NCBI RefSeq assembly: GCF_034653275.1
Contig: NZ_JAYEES010000001.1
Coordinates: 1,054,001 to 1,118,000 of the forward strand
DNA length: 64,000 bases
From: Nitrospirillum sp034653275
Lineage (GTDB): Bacteria; Pseudomonadota; Alphaproteobacteria; Azospirillales; Azospirillaceae
Reading direction: 5' to 3'
Positions 37,289 to 44,971 of this stretch are shown here, piece after piece. Every line of letters begins with the position of its first letter. Within the stretch, counting starts at the first letter, position 1. The position numbers and the translations under genes were made by a program. A model generated the notes under the pieces. The model worked only from the letters and a program-made list of their open reading frames with translations. It had not been told where the DNA came from and did not search any database.

Positions 37289-38614
37289 CTATTGCGCCGT
37301 CACCCGCCAGACGGTGTTGCCCACATCGTCGGCGATCAACAGGGCGCCCGTCTTGTCCACCGCCAGGCCCACCGGCCGGCCGTGGGCCTTGCCGTCTTGG
37401 TCCAGGAAGCCGGTGACCACGTCCACCGGCTGGCCATTGGGCTGGCCGTTGCTGAATGGTATGAAGATTACCTTGTAGCCATTTGGAATCTTTCGATTCC
37501 AACTGCCATGCTCACCCACGAAGGCGCCGCCTTGGTAGCTGCTGGGCAGGCTGCTGCCGGTGTAGAAGACCATGCCCAGCGGGGCGACGTGGGTGCTGAG
37601 GGCGTAATCCGGCACGATGGCGCGGGCGACCAGGTCGGGGCGCTGCGGCTTCACCCGCGGGTCGATGTTCTGGCCGTAATAGCTGTAGGGCCAGCCGTAG
37701 AAGCCGCCCTCCTTCACCGAGGTCATGTAGTCCGGCACCAAATTGGGGCCCAGTTCGTCGCGTTCGTTCACCACCGTCCAAAGGGCACCGGTCTGCGGCT
37801 CCCAACTCAGGCCATTCGGGTTCCGCAGCCCATCGGCGTAGATGCGCCAGCGGCCGGTGGCGCGGTCCACCTCCCAGATGGCGGCGCGATTCTTTTCCGC
37901 CTCGATGCCGTTCTCGGTGATGTTGCTGTTGGATCCGACGCCGACATAGAGGCGTGTGCCGTCCTGGCTGGCCACCAGGCTCTTGGTCCAATGATGGTCG
38001 ATCGGGCCGCCGGGCAGCGGCGTCAGGGTGGTGCCCTCCGCCGTGATCTGGGTGTCGCCCTCGGCGTAGGGGTAGCGGATGATGGCGTCGGTGTCGGCCA
38101 CATAGAGGTCGTTGCCCACCAGGGCCACGCCGAAGGGGGAATTCAGGTGGTCCAGGAAAACGCTCTGGGAGTCCGGCACGCCATCGCCATCGGCGTCGCG
38201 CAACAGGGTGATGCGGTTGCTGTCCTTGGTTTCACCGCCGGACGTGGCCAGCGATTCCACCCAATGCATGATCAGATCCTTGGGCCGCTTGATGGGTTCG
38301 CCCTTGGGCGCCACGGATTCCACCACCAGCACGTCACCATTGGGCAGCACGGTGAGGGATCGGGGATGGTGCAGCCCGGTGGCCATGGCCTGGATTTTCA
38401 ACCCCTGGGCCACGGCTGGCTTCTCTCCATCCTTCCAACCGACCACCTTGGCCACCTTCATCGGCGGCAACAGGTATTGCTGCTGCTTGGGCAGGGTGGG
38501 GTTGGCGCCGATCTGGGCGTTGGGGTCGGTGCCCTGGCTGCCGTCGTCGCAGGCGCTGAGGGTGAAGGCGGCCACACCGGCCAAGGCCAGCAGGCGAAGG
38601 GTATGCCGCTTCAT
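37289..38614 (-). CDS. PQQ-dependent sugar/L-sorbosone dehydrogenase lipoprotein
   Basis: A 441-residue lipoprotein (signal peptide with lipobox LSAC, Cys at about 22) with a six-bladed soluble-GDH-like propeller. Motifs include GLHHPRSLTVLPNGDVLVVE, LNSPFGVALVGNDLYVADTD, GLRNPNGLSWEPQTGALWTVVNERDELG, VAPLGMVFY and GRPVGLAVDKTGALLIADDVGNTVWRV. These match the sorbosone dehydrogenase/PQQ aldose dehydrogenase group. Its ATG overlaps the upstream DUF2231 gene stop by four bases, so the two are coupled. Substrate specificity cannot be read from the sequence. Confidence 0.88.
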   Translation of the reverse strand: MKRHTLRLLALAGVAAFTLSACDDGSQGTDPNAQIGANPTLPKQQQYLLPPMKVAKVVGWKDGEKPAVAQGLKIQAMATGLHHPRSLTVLPNGDVLVVESVAPKGEPIKRPKDLIMHWVESLATSGGETKDSNRITLLRDADGDGVPDSQSVFLDHLNSPFGVALVGNDLYVADTDAIIRYPYAEGDTQITAEGTTLTPLPGGPIDHHWTKSLVASQDGTRLYVGVGSNSNITENGIEAEKNRAAIWEVDRATGRWRIYADGLRNPNGLSWEPQTGALWTVVNERDELGPNLVPDYMTSVKEGGFYGWPYSYYGQNIDPRVKPQRPDLVARAIVPDYALSTHVAPLGMVFYTGSSLPSSYQGGAFVGEHGSWNRKIPNGYKVIFIPFSNGQPNGQPVDVVTGFLDQDGKAHGRPVGLAVDKTGALLIADDVGNTVWRVTAQ

Positions 38615-39111
38615 GGCCGCACCTCCACCACCCGGCGGCGGTAGACCAGCACCGACCAGCCGATCCAGTTGCTGGTCAGCACGACGATCAGCGCCAGGGC
38701 CGACAGGATCAGGCCCTGAGGCACGACGGAGGTCCAGGCGTCGCGGCTGTGCACGAAACAATTCAGGGTGGCCAATCCCAGGGCCACCAGGTTTCCCAGC
38801 ACATGCGGCCAGATGGGCGCCTGGGTCACGACGTAGCGACGCTGCCCCAGGTCCACCAAGCCGGCGACCAGGGCCAGGCAGCCCAAGACCACGCCCGCGA
38901 ACAGCAACCAGGCGGAAAAGTCCGCCCACATCATTTCCGCCGTGCCCCAGTAGGCGAGGTCGGTGAAGAAGGCGCCGACGAAGCAGACGCTGGGGAAGGG
39001 GACCAGCATGGGGTAGAGGGGGTGTCGCACCACCTCGGTGGTCGTGCTTTCGACGGTGGTCAGATGCACCGGCGTCCCCTGGACGGTTGATCGTGTGATG
39101 TCGCTGGGCAT
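38611..39111 (-). CDS. DUF2231 membrane protein
   Basis: A 166-residue protein with four membrane helices. The DUF2231 motif HPLYPMLVPFPSVCFVGAFFTDLAYWGT is clear, followed by GVVLGCLALVAGLVDLG and a second helical pair. DUF2231 proteins often sit next to soluble or lipoprotein PQQ dehydrogenases and are suspected to bind heme or relay electrons to the membrane. Here it overlaps the sorbosone-type dehydrogenase (ATGA). The start at 39111 excludes upstream frame that reads as non-protein-like. Confidence 0.85.
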   Translation of the reverse strand: MPSDITRSTVQGTPVHLTTVESTTTEVVRHPLYPMLVPFPSVCFVGAFFTDLAYWGTAEMMWADFSAWLLFAGVVLGCLALVAGLVDLGQRRYVVTQAPIWPHVLGNLVALGLATLNCFVHSRDAWTSVVPQGLILSALALIVVLTSNWIGWSVLVYRRRVVEVRP

Positions 39112-39371
39112 GGCCGCTCCTCTCCATAATCTTCCCCGCGCCTTCAACCCCTTAGGCGCCGGCGTGGTTCCGACGGGCGCGCGGTGCCCGCTTCGATACA
39201 CGCGTAAAAAGAGTATGTCTTCCGGATTAGTTGCGGCCGCTTGCCCGTCATTGCCCGCAGAAACGCTCAGATTCACCCCGTTTATTTACTATTAATACGT
39301 GCATATCCATAGTGACAAAGCCCGCAGGTCGAGATATGAGTCGCGCATCGATTTCACCCAGGGGTTGTGAA

Positions 39372-41069
39372 ATGCGCATCACCACATCATCGCGTGCCGC
39401 CCGTCGTCTGATCGGCGCGGCGACCCTCGCCATCGCCACGGCATTCGCCGTCCCATCCCTATCCCATGCCGAGGCGAACGCGGAAGCGGCCAAGGCTCCG
39501 GCCAAAACCCCGGCCAAAACCCCGGACGGCATCCGCCTCAGCTGGCAGGACTTCGCCAAGGACCCGGCCAAGGTCGCCAGCCTGCGCAAGGCGGTGGCGG
39601 TCATGAAGGCGCGCAACAGCGCGGACCACGCCAGCGCCGAGTACCGCACCAGCTGGGAATATTGGGCCAACATGCATGGCTATTTCGGCCCGGACTCCCC
39701 CTTCGGCACGGTGGCCGACAACACGCAGGGCCTGCCCCAGCAATACCTGGTCTATTTCAAGGGTATTCAGGACACGACCCCGCCCGACCAGGTGGCCAAG
39801 GACGTCTGGGCGAATTGCCAGCACGGCACGCCCTGGTTCTTCGCCTGGCACCGCCTGTACCTGCTGTATTTCGAAAAGCAGCTGCAGGCGGCCGCGGGCG
39901 ACCCGACCTTGCGCCTGCCGTATTGGGACTACAGCAACCCGGCCGAACTGGCCATGCCGGCGGCCTTCATCGACAAGACCTACGTCGACGGTTCGGGCAA
40001 GACCCAGCCGAACCCGCTGTATGAGGCCCGCCGCGCCCCCGGCTGGCTGACCGGCAAGGCCACGCTGAACGGCAACTCCACAAACATCAATTCCGCGCTG
40101 AAGCTGAAGCAGTTCACCGCCTACCAGAACTATATCGAGGGCAGGGTGCACGGTTATGTCCACTGCACCGTGGGCGTGACCTGCCCGGTGGTGGACATGG
40201 GCTCGGTGCCTTATTCCTCCAACGATCCGGTGTTCTGGTCGCATCACGCCAACATCGACCGGATGTGGAGTTGCTGGAGCAATATCAGCGGCCACCAGAA
40301 CCCGGACACCGACGCCTTCCTGAACCAGCCGTATTCCTTCGTTGACACCAGCGGCAAGGAATTCACGGTCACCGTCCGCGACCTGTTCAACGGCACCATC
40401 GTCGACTACAAATATGAGCAGGAAACGAACTGCGCCCGCGGTGCCGGCGAGACGCTGGTGGCCAGTGCCGGTTCGACGGTCGCGCTGGCCGCCGCGACGG
40501 TGAAGGCCGGCGACCAGCCGCCCAACCCGTTGCCGCCCAGCGCGCCCGCCACCGAAAGCCTGCTTGCGGAGCCCCAACCGTTGAACGCGCCCTCCCAGCC
40601 GCTGGCGCTGACGCAGGCCAAGACCAAGGTGAAGATCACCATGCCCCAGGGCGGTGACAAGGCGCGGCTGCAGGCCTTCGCGCTGGCCCCAAGGAACGCG
40701 GCGGCGACCGAAACCCATTTGATCCTGGAGGGTATCAGCTACAAGGCGCACCCCGGCACCATGTTCGACGTGTTCCTGGAGAACAGCAAGGACCCCAAGA
40801 AGCGCGTGCAGGTGGGCACCATCAGCTTCTTCAGCCTGTCGGGCGCCGCGGCCGCCAAGCATGCCGAGCACCAGGCGCCCAAGACCGACGACTTCGACGT
40901 CACCGACGCCCTGCGCGAGGTCGCCGGCGGCAAGGCCAGCCTGTCCGACGTCACCGTCAGCTTCGAAGCCACCACCGGCCGTACGGGCACGGGCGAGAAG
41001 CCGACGATGAATGCCGACGCGGGCCTGACGATCCAGAAGATCAGCCTGATGGTGCAGCCGGCCCAGTGA
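39372..41069 (+). CDS. Secreted tyrosinase/polyphenol oxidase
   Basis: A 565-residue type-3 copper enzyme. Signal peptide (residues 1-32, cleavage near SHA-EA) followed by a short AKTP repeat. CuA ligands are His102 (NMHGYFG), His151 (NCQHGTPW) and His160 (AWHRLYLLYFE); CuB ligands are His260 and His264 (GRVHGYVH) and His292 (FWSHHANIDRMW). Cys149-x-His151 matches the thioether Cys-His of fungal tyrosinases. A C-terminal domain (~390-565) resembles the polyphenol oxidase shielding domain that masks the active site. The start at 39372 is used; ATG 39336 is also in frame. The 260-bp upstream gap is AT-rich near 39285-39305. Confidence 0.92.
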   Translation: MRITTSSRAARRLIGAATLAIATAFAVPSLSHAEANAEAAKAPAKTPAKTPDGIRLSWQDFAKDPAKVASLRKAVAVMKARNSADHASAEYRTSWEYWANMHGYFGPDSPFGTVADNTQGLPQQYLVYFKGIQDTTPPDQVAKDVWANCQHGTPWFFAWHRLYLLYFEKQLQAAAGDPTLRLPYWDYSNPAELAMPAAFIDKTYVDGSGKTQPNPLYEARRAPGWLTGKATLNGNSTNINSALKLKQFTAYQNYIEGRVHGYVHCTVGVTCPVVDMGSVPYSSNDPVFWSHHANIDRMWSCWSNISGHQNPDTDAFLNQPYSFVDTSGKEFTVTVRDLFNGTIVDYKYEQETNCARGAGETLVASAGSTVALAAATVKAGDQPPNPLPPSAPATESLLAEPQPLNAPSQPLALTQAKTKVKITMPQGGDKARLQAFALAPRNAAATETHLILEGISYKAHPGTMFDVFLENSKDPKKRVQVGTISFFSLSGAAAAKHAEHQAPKTDDFDVTDALREVAGGKASLSDVTVSFEATTGRTGTGEKPTMNADAGLTIQKISLMVQPAQ

Positions 41070-41093
41070 CCCTGAACCTTATAAGCTAAGGCG

Positions 41094-41130
41094 ATTGGAG
41101 GGGATCACCGGAAACGGGGTCCCTTCCAAT
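41094..41130 (+). terminator. Probable terminator hairpin after tyrosinase
   Basis: A 13-bp stem allowing two G-U pairs (ATTGGAGGGGATC at 41094-41106 and GGTCCCTTCCAAT at 41118-41130) with an 11-nt loop, 25 bp past the tyrosinase stop. No long T run follows, only GATTTAATTT. Confidence 0.45.
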
Positions 41131-41203
41131 GGCATGATTTAATTTCCATAAGATAGATTATCGGTTTTCGCATTGTAGGCGCAAAGTTAAAATGTCAGAC
41201 TTG

Positions 41204-41223
41204 TGCAAAGTAGAACTGTCAGT
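41204..41223 (+). repeat. IS left inverted repeat
   Basis: TGCAAAGTAGAACTGTCAGT, identical in reverse complement to 42634-42653. A related block GCAAAGTTAAAATGTCAG lies just outside. Confidence 0.85.
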
Positions 41224-41258
41224 CTTCCGGTTGGCTGTGTCCGACGTGGGAGGCTGCG

Positions 41259-42638
41259 GTGGGCTGGGTCGTGATGAGCGAACGGGACGTTCGTCGGGTT
41301 GAGGTGCTGTCGGATGTTGTGGGTGGCCGTCTGACAGCTGGCTCAGCGGCAGCTGTTTTGGGCTTGAGCGAGCGTCAGGTATGGCGGTTGCTGAGCCGGT
41401 ATCGATCGGGCGGAGGTGGTGCTCTTGTGCACCGGGCGCGGGGTCGGCCGTCGAACCGCACGTTGGGGTCTGGGCTGCGCGAGTTGGCGCTGGAGCTGGT
41501 GCGGCGGCACTATGCGGATTTCGGTCCGACGCTGGCGGCGGAGCAGTTGGCGGAGCGTCACGGCCTGGTTGTGTCGCGGGAGACGCTGCGGGGGTGGATG
41601 TCCGCGGCGGGGTTGTGGGTATCGCGGCATCAGCGGCGTCAGTTCCATCGCCCTCGCCTGCGCCGGGAGCGCTTGGGCGAACTGGTTCAGATCGACGGCA
41701 GCGAACATCGGTGGTTTGAGGACCGGGCTGGCCCGTGCAGCCTGCTGGTGTTCATCGACGATGCGACGGGCCGATTGATGGAACTGCGGTTTGCGGCGTC
41801 GGAGAGCGCGTTCAGCTACTTCGCGGCGCTGGAGGGATACGTGACGCGACATGGCCGGCCGGTGGCGTTTTACTCCGACAAGCACACGGTGTTCCGGGTG
41901 GCGAAGACGGAGGCGCGGACGGGGCAAGGGATGACGCAGTTCGGTCGGGCCTTGGCGGAGTTGGGGATCGAGATCCTGTGCGCGAACTCCAGTCAGGCGA
42001 AGGGGCGGGTTGAGCGGGTGAACCGGACGCTGCAGGACCGGCTGGTGAAGGAGTTGCGGCTGGCGGGGATCAGCGACATGGCGGCGGGGAACGCCTTTTT
42101 GCCCGGGTTCATGGAGCGGTTCAACGGGCGGTTTGCGGTGGCCCCTGCCCGGCCGGAGGATGTGCACCGTCCGCTGACGGTGTCGACGGAGCGGCTGCGG
42201 GACATTCTATGCTGGCGGGAGCGGCGGTATGTGGGGCGGCAGTTGACGCTGTCTTATGAGCGGCGGCGGGTGATGCTGGCGGAGACGGCGGTGACGCGGG
42301 GCCTGGTGGGGCAGTATGTGGACAGCTACGCCTTTGCGGACGGGCGGCTGGAGTTCCGCTGGCAGGGAGTGGCCCTGCCCTACACCGCGTTTGACAAGAA
42401 CCAGCGGGTCAGCCACGCGGCGGTGGTTGAGAATAAGCGGCTGTCGGCGGTGTTGGCTGAGATCCGGGAGACGCAGGAGGCGATGCCGGCACCGAAGGTC
42501 CAGACCAACAGTGAGCGCGTTGGCTATGTCCAGACCGGGGGCAAAGCGGGGCGCAAGCGGGGTTTGCCGGGGCGCCCTGCGGGGGTGGGCCGGTCCGCTC
42601 CGCCGCTGGCTTCGCGGCCCGCCCCACCCCCGCACTGA
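41259..42638 (+). CDS. ISNCY-family transposase
   Basis: A 459-residue transposase. N-terminal HTH (GGRLTAGSAAAVLGLSERQVWRLLSRY), a second HTH region (GPTLAAEQLAERHGLVVSRETLRGWM), and an rve-type catalytic core with Asp in VQIDGSEHRWFED, Asp in AFYSDKHTVF and Glu in GRVERVNRTLQDRL. The frame is open with no stop, so it could be active. It begins at GTG 41259 behind GGGAGG, and its stop codon lies inside the right inverted repeat. The C-terminal ~40 residues are Pro/Gly/Arg-rich. Confidence 0.88.
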   Translation: MGWVVMSERDVRRVEVLSDVVGGRLTAGSAAAVLGLSERQVWRLLSRYRSGGGGALVHRARGRPSNRTLGSGLRELALELVRRHYADFGPTLAAEQLAERHGLVVSRETLRGWMSAAGLWVSRHQRRQFHRPRLRRERLGELVQIDGSEHRWFEDRAGPCSLLVFIDDATGRLMELRFAASESAFSYFAALEGYVTRHGRPVAFYSDKHTVFRVAKTEARTGQGMTQFGRALAELGIEILCANSSQAKGRVERVNRTLQDRLVKELRLAGISDMAAGNAFLPGFMERFNGRFAVAPARPEDVHRPLTVSTERLRDILCWRERRYVGRQLTLSYERRRVMLAETAVTRGLVGQYVDSYAFADGRLEFRWQGVALPYTAFDKNQRVSHAAVVENKRLSAVLAEIRETQEAMPAPKVQTNSERVGYVQTGGKAGRKRGLPGRPAGVGRSAPPLASRPAPPPH

Positions 42639-42653
42639 CAGTTCTACTTTGCA
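42634..42653 (-). repeat. IS right inverted repeat
   Basis: ACTGACAGTTCTACTTTGCA, the exact reverse complement of 41204-41223. It contains the transposase stop codon. Confidence 0.85.
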
Positions 42654-42759
42654 GGATACCCTGACACTTCTATCCGGTTGAAACACGCATATAGGTGGGG
42701 TGGACTCAAAAGTGAAGTGCGACATTCTTTTAATATCAGTTGGATGTTGTCCTCCATCT

Positions 42760-43740
42760 TTAAACTCGCAAGACCACCTTCCCGCCGGCCGCGTCCGTCT
42801 CCATCAGCCGATGCGCCGCCTGGATGTCGGCAAAACCAAATACACGGGCAGGCCTGGCCTGGTAGGCCCCTCGGGCGACATTGTCGGCGAAGTCCTGGAA
42901 CGGAATCACTCCGAGCGGATACTCCGGGGTGCCGAAGGCGAACGCGCTGGCGAATGTGCTGAGATGGACGCCGCTCGGCATTTGGAAGACGGGATCAAAC
43001 TTGTCCAACGGCGCGCCACCGCCAAGAAACCCAGCCAGGCAAACTCGACCACCCCGCCGGAGTGCTGCCAGAGAGTCGAGCACGCTCGTTGTGCCGATCA
43101 GATCCAGCACCGCATCCACGCCGGTCGGCGCGATGTCTCGCACCTCGGCAGCCAACTTGCTGGCGCCAATCAGGACATGCGCCGCACCAAGTCGGCACAG
43201 CATCTCGGCCCGTTCCGCCCGACGAGTAGTGGCGACCGTTCTGACTCCCAGACCATTCGCGATGTTCAGGGCCGCTTGACCCAGCGCGGAAGTCGCCCCT
43301 CGGATCACCAGCGTCTGGGCGGAAGCCAGTTGGAGATTCCCAACCAGACAGGTCCAGGCGGTGGCGTAGGATTCAGGAAGTGCTGCGAGTTCTTCCCAAG
43401 GCAGATCGGTGTTGATGGCAACAACGTTTTCGCGCGGCACGCTCACGAACTCAGCGTAGGAGCCGTTACGTGTACGTCCCATCCCGCCCATGAGAGCGAC
43501 GACCTTTTGGCCGGGCGCAAAGCCACCCTCGGGATCAGTCTGAATGACACCGGCGCATTCGATGCCGCTGATCTCCGCCACTTCGCCCCAGGCGCCGCTC
43601 CGAAAATAAAGCTCCGCCCGGTTTAAGCCGAAGGCTTTGACCGCGATCAGAATTTCGCCTGATCGTGGCTCCGGTTTCGGGCGTTCGGCGAGACTGAGAA
43701 CTTCGGGACCGCCGGGTCGGGTTATGACGATAGCACGCAT
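42760..43740 (-). CDS. NADPH:quinone oxidoreductase-like zinc-independent MDR
   Basis: A 326-residue medium-chain reductase of the quinone oxidoreductase class. N-terminal MRAIVITRPGGPEVLSL and GLNRAELYFRSGAW are typical; no catalytic-zinc cysteines. The nucleotide fold carries VIRGATSALGQAALNIANGLGVRTVATTRRAERA, the AxxGxxG variant. It diverges from a LysR regulator across 92 bp that is strikingly AT-rich. Base composition here is lower in GC than in the flanking chromosome, suggesting acquisition with its regulator. Confidence 0.88.
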   Translation of the reverse strand: MRAIVITRPGGPEVLSLAERPKPEPRSGEILIAVKAFGLNRAELYFRSGAWGEVAEISGIECAGVIQTDPEGGFAPGQKVVALMGGMGRTRNGSYAEFVSVPRENVVAINTDLPWEELAALPESYATAWTCLVGNLQLASAQTLVIRGATSALGQAALNIANGLGVRTVATTRRAERAEMLCRLGAAHVLIGASKLAAEVRDIAPTGVDAVLDLIGTTSVLDSLAALRRGGRVCLAGFLGGGAPLDKFDPVFQMPSGVHLSTFASAFAFGTPEYPLGVIPFQDFADNVARGAYQARPARVFGFADIQAAHRLMETDAAGGKVVLRV

Positions 43741-43832
43741 GTGGGCCTCCTTCTTTCTTCCCAGGGGATCTACATGCGTTCGGCATAAAATTATTTTACA
43801 AAATTTCTTCCAACATTGTAGATTTTAGCCCC
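43741..43832. promoter_or_regulatory. AT-rich divergent control region of quinone reductase and lysR
   Basis: 92 bp, far more AT-rich than the surroundings, with the T/A-rich stretch at 43787-43810 containing a weak inverted repeat AAATT-N9-AATTT. This is the expected place for the LysR operator (T-N11-A type), but no exact site is certain. Confidence 0.4.
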
Positions 43833-44738
43833 ATGCATGGTTTGACGCTCGCCCAGCTCCGCTCGATCGACGCCGTTGTCTCGGAAGGATCACTGCAAGC
43901 CGCCGCGCTGCGGCTCGGCCGTACCCACCCTACCCTGCATACGGCCATCACCAACGTTGAGCGTCAGATTGGTTTTCCCCTGTTTGATCGAGCCGGATAC
44001 CGCATGGTCCTTACGCCCGCTGGAGAGGCATTCCTGGCGCGCGCCAGACGCGTGCTCACGGAAATGGCGGACCTTCAGGTCTACGCGGCCCAGCTTGCCG
44101 CCGGCGAGGAAAGCGAGTTACGGGTCGTTATCGGCGATCTGTCGCCGCTTCCCGAAATGCTGCGGCTCCTGCGCGACTTCTTTGACGGACGTCCCGCCAC
44201 CCGTTTGCACCTTCAGTTCGCCGCGATTTCCGGCCCTTGGGAACTGCTGTTGGAGGATCGTGCGGATCTGATCCTGCATCACGTCGATCAGAGCGATCCG
44301 CGCTTTGAAACGATCGACCTTCGCCGCGTTCGGTTGATCCCCGTCATCGCCCCGAATTTCCTGCCCTTTCCGGTGGAGGAGGCGTCGCCTGAACGAATGC
44401 GGGACTTGGTTCAGTGCGTCATTCGAGATAGCGCGGAGAATTTGCCCGCAAGAAACTACTACGTCATCGAAGGTGCGCGGACCTGCACGGTTAGTGATCA
44501 ACTGATGAAGAAGGAAGTTATCTTGCAGGGTCTTGGCTGGGGCCACATGCCGGATTTCCTTGTCGATACCGAATTGCAGGAAGGCCGGTTGATCTCTCTG
44601 GCCAACGGTTATTTTCGCGGCGGCGTGATTGAGCTCGTCGCCGCGCGTCAGGCCGGACGCGTTCATGGGCCGGCAGCGTCGGCACTCTGGCGTCTGCTGC
44701 AGGCGACCGCAGCCTCGACATACAAGGGCAATCCGTGA
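43833..44738 (+). CDS. LysR-family transcriptional regulator
   Basis: A 301-residue LysR protein: N-terminal winged HTH (LAQLRSIDAVVSEGSLQAAALRLGRTHPTLHTAITNVERQIGFPLFDR) and a C-terminal type 2 periplasmic-binding-like domain. The usual LysR helix has PSVSRAI; here the equivalent reads HPTLHTAI. It diverges from the quinone oxidoreductase, its probable target, and is immediately followed by an azoreductase remnant, suggesting sensing of quinones or electrophiles. Confidence 0.9.
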   Translation: MHGLTLAQLRSIDAVVSEGSLQAAALRLGRTHPTLHTAITNVERQIGFPLFDRAGYRMVLTPAGEAFLARARRVLTEMADLQVYAAQLAAGEESELRVVIGDLSPLPEMLRLLRDFFDGRPATRLHLQFAAISGPWELLLEDRADLILHHVDQSDPRFETIDLRRVRLIPVIAPNFLPFPVEEASPERMRDLVQCVIRDSAENLPARNYYVIEGARTCTVSDQLMKKEVILQGLGWGHMPDFLVDTELQEGRLISLANGYFRGGVIELVAARQAGRVHGPAASALWRLLQATAASTYKGNP

Positions 44739-44900
44739 CGATAGTGCGGCTTTATCAAAGCGGCCCCTTCACGGCCATGGATTTCCAGAAGAACTACCTG
44801 GAGGCCACGTTCGGCTTCATGGGAAGTCACGACGTGCAATCTAATCGCCGCCGGCCCGCTGGAATCCGGGTCCGGCGGCGTGGTCCTGCTGCAGTGCCGG
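44735..44900 (+). pseudogene. Remnant of an FMN-dependent NADH-azoreductase (C-terminal piece)
   Basis: From 44735 the plus strand reads TIVRLYQSGPFTAMDFQKNY then LEATFGFMGSHDVQ, which resembles the C-terminal part of AzoR-type flavodoxin reductases (the yxxGPxxxxDfqxxYLxxxFGFxG segment). After about residue 36 the likeness continues in the next frame (NLIAAGPLESGSGG), so there is a frameshift too. No N-terminal flavin-binding half exists upstream, which is occupied by the lysR gene. It is therefore a decayed fragment. The call rests on short similarity and is moderate. Confidence 0.5.
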
Positions 44901-44971
44901 GACACTGCGCGCCGAGGATTTTCCCCCGCGACGGGCCGCCGATAACCAGGCCGCTGGGGCGATAGGGCACC

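Larger units (their letters stand above)
41181..42677 (+). mobile_element. Insertion sequence, ISNCY (IS1202-like) type
   Basis: About 1.5 kb with one DDE transposase gene. Perfect 20-bp inverted repeats TGCAAAGTAGAACTGTCAGT lie at 41204-41223 and 42634-42653. Each end also carries a second outer TGTCAG-containing block (41181-41199 on the left, 42661-42677 on the right), so the true ends probably lie outside the perfect repeats. I cannot fix the exact termini or a target duplication. It lies between tyrosinase and a quinone oxidoreductase gene. Confidence 0.8.
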
